Program-made: the position numbers and the translations under genes | Source: Calycina herbarum | Lineage: Eukaryota; Ascomycota; Leotiomycetes; Helotiales; Pezizellaceae | Assembly (NCBI GenBank): GCA_001414485.1 | Contig: LLEY01000018.1 | Coordinates: 124,001-188,000 of the forward strand | Reading direction: 5' to 3' | Length of the DNA stretch: 64,000 bases | Notes under the pieces: generated by a model | The model's database searches: none | What the model was told of the DNA's origin: nothing | The model's input: only the letters and a program-made list of their open reading frames with translations | Shown here: piece after piece, positions 35,341 through 48,788 of the stretch | Numbering within the stretch: the first letter of the stretch is position 1 | Layout of the letters: each line of letters starts with the position of its first letter

Positions 35341-35930
35341 GTTACCTATATCTCGTAATTAAGAAGAAAGGAGTCTAGAAAGGCAGGGTCGAGAGACAGT
35401 TTAAGAGCGGGGTCGAAGGTAAGAAGGGCAGCTAGCCTAGTAGCCTCTTCCTCTCTATACTCCTTCTCTTTCTATCTTTCCCTATTTTTTCTCTCTTCCT
35501 CCTCTTTCTCTTCTAGCTTAGCTATAGAATTCAAACTAGACTAGATCAGCTACTATTCTCGCTCGTCAAGTTAGCGCTAAAGTTTTTATAAACAAAGAAC
35601 CTTAGTAGCCGCTTCCTATTAAGACTGCTAGGCCCGTTCTTCTTTATCCCTTAGTTTTCATTATTACTAGTCAATTAAGGACTAGTTAGAAAGTAAGAGT
35701 ATTTAGTTTTATAACTTAACGTTATAGGATTTCTTCTACCTTATATACTTAGAATATTTATTAACCTCTAAAGTTAAAGCTATAGCTATACATCTTTGCC
35801 TAGAACGTTTATATCAAGTATAAGAAGCTATCTCTTTACCCGATTTATTAATACGCTTTATAAGTTCGATTTAGTGTTTATATTTAGAAGTACGAGTAGT
35901 ATTTATATTAAAACTAGAAAGGCTAATAGC
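35292..35930 (-). pseudogene. Antisense accessory frame of B1
   Basis: On the strand opposite to pol, between chromodomain and right LTR, a decayed frame reads SRQRCIAIALTLEVNKYSKYI (Cys-containing, probably a former zinc cluster), then a Lys/Glu-rich coiled coil (KLEEKEEEERKNRER), then EEATRLAALLTFDPAL, and ends GFNSRTPKVPLSNS before a TAA at 35292-35294. The tail overlaps the end of the pol chromodomain frame. The same protein is recognisable in B2 and B3. The start could not be fixed. Confidence 0.6.
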
Positions 35931-35994
35931 TTTTTAATAATATTTCTTAGGCTATACTTAAGTATAGGGATACGCTAGTCTAAGAAGAGGATAG

Positions 35995-36451
35995 TGTTAT
36001 AAATCACGTTTTATATAATAAGTAGTCTAGATAGCGCTCTAATAGGATAAGGTATAACGTCTAGGAAATAGAAAGGTAATATAAGAGGGAATCTATAATA
36101 TAGAAGAATATTTAGGAATTCTAGGATCTTACTATTAGAAGTTAGTTATAATTATATAACTAGGAAAGGGTAAGCGACATAGCTGACGAGTCGACTATAT
36201 CGGCTATAGTTGAGCAGATCGACTATAGCGGCTAGAGGGTATAAAAGCTTTATATAGGACTAGCACGTCTGCTATTAGATAGGAGCTTCGTACTTAACTT
36301 TAGTTATTAATCTTATTATCCTACTTAACATCTTTAATATAAGTAACGAGTTTACTTCTAAGTAAATAAACCATCGTATCTATACTTCTTACCTATATAC
36401 TAACCTTCGAGACTTAGCTACCTTTGTTTAGTTCGTTGGAGTTTCGTTATA
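35995..36451 (+). repeat. Right LTR of B1 (457 bp)
   Basis: Begins TGTTATAAATCACG and ends GTTTCGTTATA, followed by the duplicate GTAAG. Confidence 0.9.
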
Positions 36452-39400
36452 GTAAGTAAGGTTTATTATCTTATAGACGCTTTTAGGTCGTTTTATAGGT
36501 TAACGTCTTAGTCTCGGCGTATTAGTATATCCGTTTTCTCGTTCTACTTACTAGATTAAAACGTAATTATAAAATAGAACTTTAATAGAAACTCTGTCTA
36601 TCTCGCTTACTACTAGTTCAAGGTTTTAGAGGTTATAAAGTACTCTAAAGCCTTATAATCGGTGAAGACCTTGATCCGGGAGCTAGTCTAAGTAAGATCT
36701 GCTCGCTATTATCTAAAAGAGTGTATAATAGCTAATATCTCCTTATTATAGATTTGGTAGTTTAGCTCGGCAGGGTTTATCGTCTTCGAGAAGTAGCTTA
36801 TAGGTCTCTACGGTTCGGTTTTAGATATACGTTGTGATATTATAGCTGTAACTACTCTGTTAGAAGCGTCAGTCTTAACTATAGTCTCTAAATCGGCTAT
36901 AAAGTAGTATAAGAGAGAGGTAGTAACTAAGGCTTCTTTTAACGTGTTAAAAGCCTTCTTATATTCTAAGTCGAACTTAAACAGCACTTCCTTACCTATA
37001 AGATAGTTCAGCGGACGAGTAATCTGTTTATAATTCTAAATAAAACGTTAGTAGAAGTTATAAAAACCTAGGAAGGACTAGATACTCTTAATAGTACTAG
37101 GATATTTCTAGGAAACGATTACTAAGATCTTTTCTAGGTCGACTTCGATTCTGTCTATAGAGATAATAAAACCAAGGTACTTTGTATAAGTAACGTAGAA
37201 CTCTGTCTTCTTAATATCCACTTATAGCCTAGCTTTATAGAGCTGTTCTAAGACCTTATAGATGTGTTTAACGTGTTCGAGCTTATTATTAGAGTATATA
37301 AGAATGTTGTTAAGGTAAGCTATATAAAAGTTATCGAGATATTCTATAAGAACGCTATTTATATACCTCTAGTACGTAGTAGAACCGTTGGTTAAGCCGA
37401 AAGACAACATCTTATATTTAAACGTATTATAACGAGTCTAAAAGGTTATAAGTTCTTCCGACTCTAGTTCTATATATATATAGTTAAAAGCTTAATAAAT
37501 GTCGAGCTTTATAAGGATTTTAGTACTAGTAATTTGTATAAGAGTTTCGTTGATTAGCGGAAGAGAGTGCTGGTTCTTATAAGTAAGGTTGTTAAGTTTC
37601 TAGTAGTCGATATAGAGCTATAAGCTTCTGTTAGGCTTCTTTACGAATAGTACTAGAGAGGCGAAAGAGGCGTAGCTAGGAATAATAAACCCTTTATCGA
37701 GGTTATCGAGAATATACTACTTTATAGCTAGAAGTTCCTTAGTTGTTATCCTGTATAACGGGCTATATAATAGGGTATTCGGATCTATAAGTTCGATCTA
37801 GTAGTCGACTTAGTTTCGTAGTAGAGGAAGCTTATCTAAAGCTCTCTTTAAAAAGATATCCTTAAAGTCTGTGTATTCCTAGCGAACGTTCTATTCTACT
37901 AGTTATTCGTCTAAAGCGTAATCTACTAAAGAGAGCTCTATACGTAACCTGTCTATAAGAGTATAGTCGATCTCTTATAAGCTAGTAGAGAAGACTTTGT
38001 TATCGTGCTTTTAAAAGTTAAGTTTAAAAGCGATAGCTCTAATATAATAGATATTAATAGCGAAGTCTTCTATAGGTTTACAGATGTTTATAAGCGAGCT
38101 TATAGCTGCTTTATAGTCTGTAACTGAACGTTTTCCTAAGGAGGATCGACGACGTTATTAGCGGTTAGGAATAAGGACTTGTATTCTATTCTAGGTAGAG
38201 ACGAGGTCTTATTAAAAGCTTTTGTCTAGAATTTCCTCGAGAGTAACTAGTAGCCGGGTTTGACGCTGGCTTCGAGGTAGTATCGAATAGATTAATATAG
38301 GTTCCTCTATAGTATTCTAGCGGAGGTCGCGGTTCTCTATATCCTCCTAAGCCTAGAGGTCTAGCGGGGAGATAGTTATCGATTCCCTAGTAATAGGTAC
38401 TAAGTGATTAAATCGACGAACTAGGGGGAGGGATTCTAGCTACTTAATCTTACGGCTATAGACTACTAACTTTACGTTTACGTCTATAAGCTATTAATAG
38501 CTGATAATAATATCGTGTCTGCTAATATTAGTACTTAAGAAGGGCGTATTAGTAAACTATTATCTATTAATACTTAGCGTTAAGTAAATAACGCGAGTAA
38601 TCGCTAGTCCTTTATATCTATTAAACCCTATAATTAATATTATATATAATAGCTTTTCTATAGCTTATCTATAATATTAACTTAACTAGTTAGCTAAAGC
38701 TATATTAATAAATAGCTATCTATTCGCTCTAGTATTAATAAGTCTAGTAGTATTAAAAGTATATCTATTCTTAATTAAAGTATATATAGTTATAAAAGCC
38801 TTTCTATCTATTATACGACTTAGATTAAGAGGTTAAGATCTAAGTTTATTTTACTCTAAAGAGGAGACTTACTTTAGAGCTGTTCTTTTCCCAAGTCTTT
38901 ATAGACAAGTTCCTCGTTAGTCGATTCTTCTCTAGACGCTTATAGTTCGTAGGAGTTCGTAAGCGAGTTTTTAGCGTCTTCTAATAGCTTAATAGCTGTA
39001 GAGGGTTTTTAAGGAAGAGAGTATTTACTAGCGTAGTGCCTAGGTTCATCGTAATTATAATAGATAACGTCTACTATATCCTAGATAGGAGTCGTACTCT
39101 TATAAGTAGGCAAAGGAGTCTTACGGTCTATAACTAGGGAGTAACAGACTAGGCTTTAGATTAGCAGATAACTAATAGTAGTACGTAGAGCCGGAAGTTA
39201 GTAAGTTAATCCGTAGCTAGTAAGGAAACCTCTTATAAGTAGGCGGCGGTTATAGCGAGCTATAAAGCGTTCCTTAATAGTTACTCTATCTTAATAGACA
39301 GAGTGATAGCAGTTATATAACTAGTTAAAGGTTGCTAGAGTGATTTAGACTAGCGAGATACTTACTTAGAGAGCTGGCGTAAGCTTCTAGTATAAATCTT

Positions 39401-39636
39401 CGAACTACTTACTTAACAGGATATAAGCCTTAGTTATAAGGCTTAAGAAGGTTACTTTAAACATAGTAAAAGTCTCGTCCTCTTATATCAAGAGTTTATA
39501 GAAGACCTTACAGGCCTCTACGGCTTCGTTACTGTCTATGAATAAGGTATCTAGATATATAAGTATATCTATAACGTCTATAAATAAGGTAGGGGAACCG
39601 AAATCTATCTGTAGTTCTAGGTGCTCTTATGCTACG

Positions 39637-40069
39637 TATAACGAAACTTAAACGAACTAAACAAAGATGACTAAGTCTCGAAGGTTGGTTTATAAGTAAG
39701 AAGTATAGATACGCTGGGTTGTTTACTTAGAAGTAAACTCGTTACTTATATTAAAGATATTAAATAAGATAATAAGATTAATAACTAAAGTTAAGTACGA
39801 AGCTCTTATCTAATAGTAGACGTGCTAGTCTTATATAGAACTATAGTCCTCTGTTCTAATCGCTCTAGTCGCTCGCCTTAATTACTTTAGTCGACAGGCG
39901 ACTTAAGTAACTTAGGTGACTAGGTTACGTGATGTTTCTTATTAAAGAAATCTATAGATTACTTAGCTAGTCTAAGGATCCTTCTTCTATAAGAGTTTCC
40001 GATAGTGCTTAACCTATTAAGGCGCTGCCTAGTCTTTACTTATTATATACTTATACGTGATTTATAATA
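39637..40069 (-). repeat. Left LTR of B2 (433 bp)
   Basis: Begins TATAACGAAACTTAAACG and ends GTGATTTATAATA. The centre carries repeated CGACT-type words (39870-39925). Confidence 0.9.
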
Positions 40070-40109
40070 CTATCCTCTTCTTAGCCTAGTATATCCCTAC
40101 GCTTAAGTA

Positions 40110-40798
40110 CGACCTAAGAAATACTATTAGAAGACTAGTAGCCTTCTCTTACTATAATGTTTTTAATAACACTATCTATAAAAGATAAACTAAAATAAAA
40201 TCGTATTAATAACGCTCTCTATATTAATCGAGTAGAATCTGAAATATCTTCTTATACTCGCTGTCTTACTTCTACATCTAGTTGTTGATATATATCTATT
40301 ACTAGAGGTAAGAAATGTTCTAAGTATACTAGGAAGAGTAAAACTTATAATATCGAGAAGTAAAATCGAATACTCTTAACTTTTAAATAGGAATCCCTTA
40401 ATATATAGAAACGCTATCTACGGGTTAAGAAGGAGACGGCCTATTAGGCCTAAGAAAAAGCCTTTTAGGCCTAGTAGAAAGTAATGTTAAAAGTTCTCTA
40501 TCTTTAAGCATAGTAACGTCTTCTTAATAAGCAAGAATAATAAATACTTCGTTAAGGACTTAGCACTCTTTAGAAGCTAGATAAAGCTAAGAAGAAGGAG
40601 GAAAAGGAAAAAGAAGAGAAGGAAAGAAGAGAGGAGGCTACTAGGCTAGTCGCCTATTCTATCTCTACTACTTCTAACTCTGCTTTTAACCAAGGTCTCG
40701 ATCCTAGCCTCTTTAAGGTCTTCTCTATTAATTACCTAATATAGGTAATCTTAGGTTTTAATAATAGAAGTTCTAAAGTTCCTCTAAGTATTAGTTAA
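40110..40798 (+). pseudogene. Antisense accessory frame of B2
   Basis: Plus-strand frame opposite to pol: SSYTRCLTSTSSC and KKCSKYTRKSKTYNIE (former Cys cluster), then KLDKAKKKEEKEKEEKERRE (coiled coil), EEATRLVAYS, and the tail GFNNRSSKVPLSIS with a TAA at 40796-40798. It corresponds position by position to the frames in B1 and B3. Confidence 0.6.
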
Positions 40799-43700
40799 TG
40801 TTTTTTCTAAGTTTTTAAGTATTTTCTAAGTATAAGTAATCTAACTATTTAATTAAATACTTAATCTTATCTCTAATAATCTTATAGTTAAGAATCCTTT
40901 TAACTTTATATTCAATGTTTAGATTAACTAGTTAGATTTCTATAAATAGAGCTAGTAATACTTCTAGTAATACTAGTTTAAGTAGAGATATATAGAATAC
41001 TAGGTAGATGTTTATTATTCTTAGTAGTACTAATTTATAATTTAAAGGTCTCTTAACTTATTTAATTTTAAATAGTCTAAGTTTTTTATAATCTAGTTTA
41101 TTACTTAGTCTTTTTATATTAATATTCTTTTATACTAAGTAGACTTTATCCCTCTCTTTTAGCGTTAGCTCTTAACTACGTCGTTTATTATAGTAGTATA
41201 CGTTCCTTTTAGTAATAAACTGTAAATCTTCTATAAGTTCTTTATATAACCTCTTAATTTTTAAGACCTAAATACGAGTAAGTTAGTTATCGATAGTCGT
41301 AGATAGCAGTTCTTAGTATACTAATAATTCGTATCTAAAGTTAGTATAGAATAGTATAATAAGTGTTGTTTCTGTTATTAAACTGTTATAGATAAACTAT
41401 ACTAAAAGTAGTAGCTCTACCTAGTTGTTTTATTAGTAGTTTATATAATAATAAAGGTATGTTTTAACTACTTAATTTATCCTTTTATTTCCTCTATTTA
41501 TTTAAGAGTAAAAAGCTATAGAGAGCTTTCTTTTCGTACTTAATCGTTTTATAAGAGTAATTTAAAATTTTAAGATAAAGAGCTTATCTCTATCTAAGAG
41601 TATTTCTTCTAGTAGTCTATATCTTAAGACTACTTCTCTAAGGAATATAAATACTAGTTCCTTAGCTATACTTAACTCTATATATACTATTAGAATTATA
41701 TACTTTATAAGTTATTTTATAATAACTAGGATTAAGTTATACTTAACTCCTATTATCGAGTCTTTAGATTTTAGTAGTTTAATAATAAAATCTATAGATA
41801 TTAATTTCTAAGGTATCTATAGTATTAGAGTAGTGTTTATCTATCTATAAGAAGTATAGTAGGAAGCCTTATTCTTAGTATAAGTATTATATTCTACTAT
41901 TACTTCTTTAACTATTATAGATAACTAATTAATATAGTAGTATTATCTTATCTTCTAAAGAGTTCTACGAATTCCTTAGTATCTATAAGCGGGTATAGTA
42001 TAGTATTCCTATACGAATTCCTTAGCGTATAAACTAGGAACCTATAGTTTTCCTTTTATATACTAGTTATAACCTTTATATATATTCTAAATCTTATTTA
42101 TCTAGATATTATTTATTACTACTATCTTATATATAGTAGGTACTAAGTCTCTATTCTTAAGAGTTTTTAAGATTATAATCTTCTTATACTCTTTGTTTCT
42201 CTTATATCTAAGTTTCTAGCTAAGAGTATTAGCTTAAGTATTTAACGTTCTCTTTATATATTAAATAATAATATTAAATCCTTTTAATATCTCTAACTAT
42301 TTAGCTAATTATCTTATTATAAGTTTCTTAGTTATTATAAACGTTCTAAGGTTTTTATAGTCTAATAAAACTATAACTAGGTGTTTTACTAGCTATAAAT
42401 AAATTCTCTAGTATTCTAAAGCTAGTACTATAGTAAGCAGTTCTTTATTAAAGATGTTATAGTTTTATTATACTAGGTTAAATATTTTAGAATAATATAT
42501 AATAGGTATAAGTTTTCTCTTATTATTTAGTTATAGGTAAATCGTACCTACTACTATATCTAAGGCGTCTATTTCGATTATACTAGGTTTATCTATATTA
42601 AAATTATATAGAATAGGTTTCTTTATAAACTTTATTTTAATTTTCTAAAAAGTATTCTCTACTTATTTATTCTATATAAACTTAATAGCTTTCTTAACTA
42701 GTACTAACATTAGTTTAGTAATCTTTATATAATCTTATATAAACGGATAATAAAAGTTTATAAATCTAAGGAAGGACTATATATCTTTTATATTTTCTAG
42801 TAATTTCTAGTTTAAGATATCTTAGATCTTTACTAGATCTATTTCTATTTTCTCTAAGCTAAATACCTATCCTAGGAAAAGTGTCTAAGTTACTCTAAAC
42901 TTGTATTTTAAGAGTTTTAACTAAGAGTTTACTTTTATAAGTTGTTATAAAACTTCTTTAATATATCTTTTATATTCTTCTTCTTTTTTTAAGAAGATTA
43001 AGATATTATCTAAGTAATAGATTACTATTACTCTTAGAAGATCTCTTAAAATGTTATTATTTTATCTCTAATATATAGCTAGTATATTATAGAGTCTAAA
43101 TAGTATAACTATATATTTATAAAGGCTTAATAGTAAGGCAAACGCTGTCTTCTATTCGTCTCTAGTTTTTATTTATATAAGTCTATAAGCGTTTTATTAA
43201 TCTAGTTTTATAAATCGTACTACCTTGCCTAGCTTATCTTATAAGTATTAGCTAGGTAGTAGTAGATAAGTATTCTTAACTATAGTATAATTTACTTCTT
43301 AGTAATTAATATATACTCTCCTATCTAGGTCGTCTTTCTTCTTAATAATAAGTATATTTAAGGTAATTAGTAACTTAGATCTTCTAATATATCCCTTCTT
43401 AATACCTTCCTTTATATAACTTTCTATTCTCTATAGGCTTTTCTAGTTATATAACCGAAGCTTCTACTTTAAGAGATAATAACCCTCTTTTAATTTAATC
43501 TTATAATCTTATAGATAATGTTTTAACAAGGCTTATAAGTCTTCTAGGTTTTTAAACAAAGCCTTAAATTCTCTATACTATATAGGTATTTCGTTATCAG
43601 CTTTCTTACTAACCTGTAGAGGACCCTGGGTAAGGTGTTCTAGCGCTTTAGAAGAGGTAGCGCTAATCTTATTCTAGTCTTAAAGTTATAAACACGAACC

Positions 43701-46485
43701 TATGTATTTATATCGACTAAAGGTTATCGTTCTAGCCTTCTAGTCGATTTCTAGATTATGTTCTTAAATCTATAGTATACTAAGTATTACTTCTTTACTT
43801 CTTATTTTAATAATATCGAATTATATATTTAAATAGTATTCTTTAATATTAACTTTTATTAGAATAGTTTACTAATTAATAATCCTATTTTAATATATAA
43901 TATCTATTCTATTAACTACTTCTAATCGATATAGTCTTATCTCTTTAATTAGAACGTTTAGCTTCTCTTAAGCTATTAGAGAAATAAAGTTATCTATTAC
44001 TCCTAAGTCTATTATAACTTATAACTTTTTCTCTTTTATCTCTATAGTTATTATTAACTGTCTTTCTTCTAAAGTAGCGTTTAACTTTACTTTAACGTAT
44101 TAGACTTCGAAAGATCGATTTTCTCGATTATAATTCTTTCTCTCCTTATTCTTATACTATAGAAAGAATCTTACTCTTTTCTTATTAGTATATACTACCT
44201 TATATACTAATCTATATTCTACGATTCTTATAGTTTTAGGAATTCCTCTTATAAATCGCTTTAGTATTTGTTTATAATTATATTAGATCTATTCGTAATT
44301 AGTTTCTAAAATAGCTTCTATAGACTATAGTTCTCCTATATATAGATAATCTAAAGTAGCCTCTAGTATACTTATCTCTAGTTTTATATAATAAACCTTA
44401 AATATATAGTCTCTTAAATTCTTTTCCTTAACTACTTGAATCTAGGACTAAGGAAAGAATACTACTCTTTCTTTATTTAATAATACTACTTTATATATCT
44501 AATAATATTCTACTATTCTAGTAGGTTCTAGTAATATTCCTTTAAACCGCTTCTATAATAACTAGTCTAAGGTCGGACTTAGTTTATATTATATTTATTA
44601 TACTATTGTTTCCTAAACTGTTTCTATAAACTATAGTTCTCCTTTTAATAGATAAAATAATTCTTCTGATTCCGTTTTAGCCTATTTAGTTATATTGAAC
44701 TCTCTTTACTCCTAGAATAGTATACTAAATAGTTATTATAAGTTATATCTTTTAAATACTAACCTATTATTTCTAATTAATATAACTATAATATATTATT
44801 TAAACTCTCTTAATATAACGTCTTTAAGTACTATTCTATGAAATAGGGTTTTGATTTACTTCTTAAATCCTATTAGAACTTGCTACGTCTATATACTAAT
44901 TTCTTTTAAAATATTATATATCTTCTATACGTCTCTAACCTTAGAATAAGTAGGTCCCTTAACTCGTAGTTAGTTATATATAGGTTCTTTATTCTTAATA
45001 GTTTCTTACCTAGTAATTAGGCTAACTAAAGTTATTATCTTAGAGTTATTTCTTATAACTATATATATTATTAAAATAGTTAGATTAATTCCTTATATTA
45101 TATAAGGATTCTAGAAATCTAGTTTCTAGTTATTAATATATATTTATTAATTTCCTTATTTAAAAGTTCTAAGGAAAGCCTAAGTTTCTTTAACTTTAAG
45201 GTCTTTATTTTTTATTTCTCCTTCTAAACTAGAAGATAAGTCTAATGTCTCTAAAGAACTAGTCGATAGTAGTGATTCTTATTCTACTTAAAGAGGTTAC
45301 TTAGACTCTATTACTAATTATATATCGTAATATTCTTTAAAGAGTAGATCCCTATTATTATTAGTATCTTATATACTACTAATTCCTTTATTATTTTTAA
45401 TCTAGGTTCTATATCCTTATACTTTAAGCTCCTTATCTATAAGTTTAATATAATCAGTTAAGGCTACCTATTATTAAATAGTAGTATTAATTTATTTCTT
45501 TCCCTTAGAGTCTTTCTTCTTACTATACTTATTTACTCTATAACCTAATAGGCTATAATTATAATATAAGTTCTACTTATATCGACGATTTCGCTCTTCC
45601 TAGGAAAGTTCTTCTTTCTTTAGAAAGGTTCTCTTCTACGTAGTATTTACCTCCTTACTATGTTTATTAGTATAAGAGTACTTCTACTTTTCTAACCCTT
45701 TACTCTTTTCTCTATACTTAGGGTTACTCTTTCTAAATTCGTATAAGCGGTTATCTAACTAGATAACTTCCTTAATTATACCTATAATAGTTAAGAATTA
45801 TATATTCTACTTAGCTATTTCCTTATAGATATATATCTTTAATCCTCTATAAAAGAGTTCTATAAGAGTAATAGTATCCTATTCTAACTTCGTCTTATAA
45901 TATTAAAATTCGTTAACGTAATCTATTACTAATCTAGTTTAGTATAACTCTAAAAGCTTATATATAGCTATTTAAATTATATCGAAATCTCTAAAGACTT
46001 TCTTAATAGTTGTCTTAAATCCCTTCTAAGATTTAAATATAATCTTAGTTAATTCTATCTTTCTATCTTTATTCTTATTCTTAAAGAAGTCTTCTAAGTA
46101 TAGCTAAGCTTATTCTAATACTAATCCCCTAAGGTAGGAGATAGCGAAGATAGTTTATAAGTTATAATTACCTTCGAACTTATTAGAATTAAAGTTAAAG
46201 TAGATGTCTATTTAGAGAAGGAATAAATCGAGTTCCTTTTACTTCCTATAATACGTATCTAGTATCTTAACTTTAATAGACTTAAGTGCTTCGACCTTAT
46301 AAGGCTTAGGTATATCCGGTATACTAATATTATCGTCGTTCCTAGTTAACTATATATTAGTAGATATTCCTTTAGTTACGCTTCTAGATGTTTCTACGAC
46401 GTTAACTTAACTAGTATTCGAGCTAGCTACTACGGTAGGGGTTACTAGGGCTATAGTAACTAAACTTCTAAGAGAGTGCTCAAAG

Positions 46486-46918
46486 TATAATAAAACTTAA
46501 ATAAACTAAATAAAGATAACTAAGTCTCGAAGGTTAGTTTATAAGTAAGAAGTATAGATACGCTAGGTTATTTACTTAGAAGTAAACTCGTTACTTATAT
46601 CAAAGATATTAAATAAGATAATAAGATTAATAACTAAAGTTAAGTACGAAGCTCCTATCTAATAGCAGACGTGCTAGTCTTATATAGAACTGTAGTTCTC
46701 TATTCTAATCGCTCTAGTCGCTTGCCCTGATCGCTTTAGTCGATAGGTGACTTAAGCGACTCAGGCGACTAGGTCACGTGATATTTCTCATTAAAGAAAT
46801 CCATAGATCGCTTAGCTAGTCTAAGGATCCTTCTTCTATAAGAGTTTCCGATAGTGCTTAACCTGTTAGAGCGCCGCCTAGTCTTTACTTATTATATACT
46901 TATACGTGATTCGTAATA
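46486..46918 (-). repeat. Right LTR of B2 (433 bp)
   Basis: Begins TATAATAAAACTTAAATA, ends GTGATTCGTAATA, with a CACGTG site near 46774. Same length as its partner. Confidence 0.9.
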
Positions 46919-47719
46919 CTACGCTAGAAGTAGCTATAAAGACGAAGGTAAGTTTATCTTATTCGTCCTCGAAGAGGTTCTTTCTTATTTTACTAGCTAG
47001 GATAATCCGCCAGGCCTTATATAATAGAGAGATACCGTTCTTAAGTTTCTCGCTATCTTAGAACTTATAAGTAGAATTGTCGGAACTAAATCGGGAATAG
47101 AAGGAGTCAGTAGTAGCCTCTTAAAAGGCTTGTATATACTCGCGGCTTAGGAGAGGGTTATTAGAGTAGTTTATAAGTAATAGGGTTTTATAGAGTTATA
47201 TATATAAAGAGAGGATTTTAGCTTATAAACGAACGTTTTCATCTATAGAAGGCTCGTTTATCACAGAGGAGGCAGGCGAGGGAGGGGCGACTCTAGAGGT
47301 ATTATCTAGTTGTTAAGGCTCGGTTTAAGACGAGCTAGTAAGTATCTTCTCTTTTCTACCACGACTACTTCGAGTGTCGGCTATTATATTATTAGAAAGG
47401 AAGGAGGAGAAGGTAGAGAGAGGTTGTAAAAAAGGTTATATAAGCTGTTATAGGCGTGTCTTTTAAGAAGGTGAGTTATTACAGACGTAGAGATACTCGA
47501 GGGATCCGTTTATAGGAAGAGGATACTGTTACAGGTAGAAGGGGTAGGCCGTTACAGGCGTACTTGTCGAGGAGATAAGTCGTTATAGACGTAGAGATAC
47601 TCGAGGGATAGTCGTAGTTATACTATTACAAGTGTAAGATCTTCTAGCTATTACAAGCGTAGAATCTGGTCGATATTATAGTCCTTCGCAAGGAGTTGGG
47701 TTATTTAAGCTTTAAATAA

Positions 47720-47951
47720 TATTACGATCTATAACTAAAGGTAAAGGTATAAGAGTATATATATATATATTCGAGAATTTAAAGCTACAGTTCTAAGAAC
47801 GAGGGAATACGAAATATATACTCTACGAAAAAGAGGTATTTCTACTAACTATAAAGAGCCTTTAATCTCGTTATAAATCCGTCCAAGCGTTGCGGCTCTG
47901 ACGGTCACGTGTAGGACTGAGAATCACGTGTTACGGACCAGCGCCGTAATA
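47720..47951 (-). repeat. Right LTR of A0 (232 bp)
   Basis: Begins TATTACGATCTATAACTA and ends GCGCCGTAATA. It differs from the left LTR mainly by transitions. Both CACGTG sites are intact. Confidence 0.9.
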
Positions 47952-47956
47952 TACGA

Positions 47957-48783
47957 AGCCTTAAATCAAGCTTTAATAACATAGCTTCTAGGCTATATAG
48001 GACTAGCCTAACCTTTTTAAAACTCGCGTAGATATTATCTTTTATAAATGCTTTATAAAAAGCTATTTTAAACGCTAGAAGAAAGGTTTCTTTAGTAATA
48101 TAATTAATATAATTCTATACTAAGCCTAATATCTTAGCTCTATACGCTCGCTTTAATAGCGAGAAGTAGACTATATTAAGCAGCTATAGTAGGTACGATA
48201 AGTATAGAGATATATAAAAAGTAATAATATTTAAGTCTTTATAGAGTTACTAGAATTCAAGCGAGTTATAGCTTTTATAACTATTAATAATTAATAAACG
48301 ATACTCTCTTATACTTTGTACCTTTGTATACTTGTTAAAATACTTTAACTATATAACTCTAAGCTTATTATTTATCTAGCTGTTATTACTAACCTTAATT
48401 ACCTAATCGTATAGTATATATATATCTTAGTACTAGGTAGAAATAAGTACTTTGCCTACGAATATAATAAATAGTAAGATTATCTATTCTATTATATTAA
48501 CTCTCTAAATAACTATAACCTACTCGCGATTATCTAGCTAAACTTGCTTTCGCTTCCTACGCGTTTCTAAGCTTATAATAATAAGTTAAAACGAAATAAC
48601 TCTTATTATAAAACTACTTTTATTAAAGTTATAAATATTCTTATCTTAAATACTATATTTCTCTTTAATAGACTATATAAGCGTAAACTATAGACTAATA
48701 ACTTACGGATCCTTAGTTAAAGCTTGTTAACGATTATATAAACAACTCTATTAAGTTTTAAGCTTAGGTATACGTTTTATAAA
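47957..48783 (-). pseudogene. Middle part of Fot1-like transposase 1
   Basis: This segment of the Fot1-like element lies between A0 and B3. On the minus strand QALTKDP, IYNFNKSSFIIRVIS and KYFNKYTK, then LLIINSYKSYNSLEF are recognisable Fot1/Pot2 transposase blocks. The catalytic Asp and Glu of the DE pair are mutated, and stops are present, so it is inactive. Confidence 0.75.
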
Positions 48784-48788
48784 GTTAT

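Larger units (their letters stand above)
23707..36451 (+). mobile_element. Ty3/Gypsy element B1 (chromovirus), inserted in A0 and carrying A1
   Basis: LTRs of 457 bp (the left one split by A1) and the target duplication GTAAG (23702-23706, 36452-36456) define the element. The uninterrupted A2 sequence at 51360-51380 shows the empty site. Own length is about 6.76 kb, plus-strand orientation. Remnants in order: gag from the ATG at 30179 with a decayed zinc knuckle (YYNYSLSSYRANKYSKKK, about 31010-31055), protease near 32060-32130 (IDLGVIDNFISL), RT near 32700-33350 with YYLDNILIF, RNase H 33480-33900 (NYSIFNKELL), integrase 34050-34900, chromodomain 35170-35285 (KRILNYKLIRR). After it comes an antisense frame (separate entry). 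Confidence 0.9.
39637..46918 (-). mobile_element. Ty3/Gypsy element B2, inserted in A0
   Basis: LTRs of 433 bp at each end and the target duplication CTACG (39632-39636, 46919-46923) define a 7282-bp element in minus orientation. Minus-strand remnants: gag 45400-46480 with a decayed zinc knuckle near 45545-45590, protease near 43910-44020, RT near 42900-43400 with YLDN at about 42985-43025, RNase H 42150-42620, integrase 41200-42030, chromodomain 40812-40925 (YKVKRILNYK). Its gag N-terminus differs from that of B1, and the element is about 0.5 kb longer, so it is a sister subfamily. Confidence 0.9.
21813..47951 (-). mobile_element. Ty3/Gypsy element A0 (chromovirus), interrupted by B1 and B2
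   Basis: LTRs of 232 bp at both ends and the target duplication TACGA (21808-21812, 47952-47956) define the element. Without B1 (23707-36456) and B2 (39637-46923) its own length is about 6.1 kb. Orientation is minus: a polypurine tract (TAAAAGAGGGGGTAA on the minus strand) abuts the left LTR, and the coding order runs right to left. On the minus strand: gag with zinc knuckle near 39022-39075, protease near 38675-38775, RT near 37085-37585, RNase H near 36485-36985, integrase near 22835-23485 and chromodomain near 22215-22395. Stops are everywhere. Close to the gag start (47540-47615) a segment of about 63 bp is duplicated relative to A2. Confidence 0.9.

Noticed and set aside
35796..35978. 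60-codon plus-strand frame in B1
   Set aside because: It is the shadow of the antisense accessory frame on the other strand, with no recognisable features of its own.
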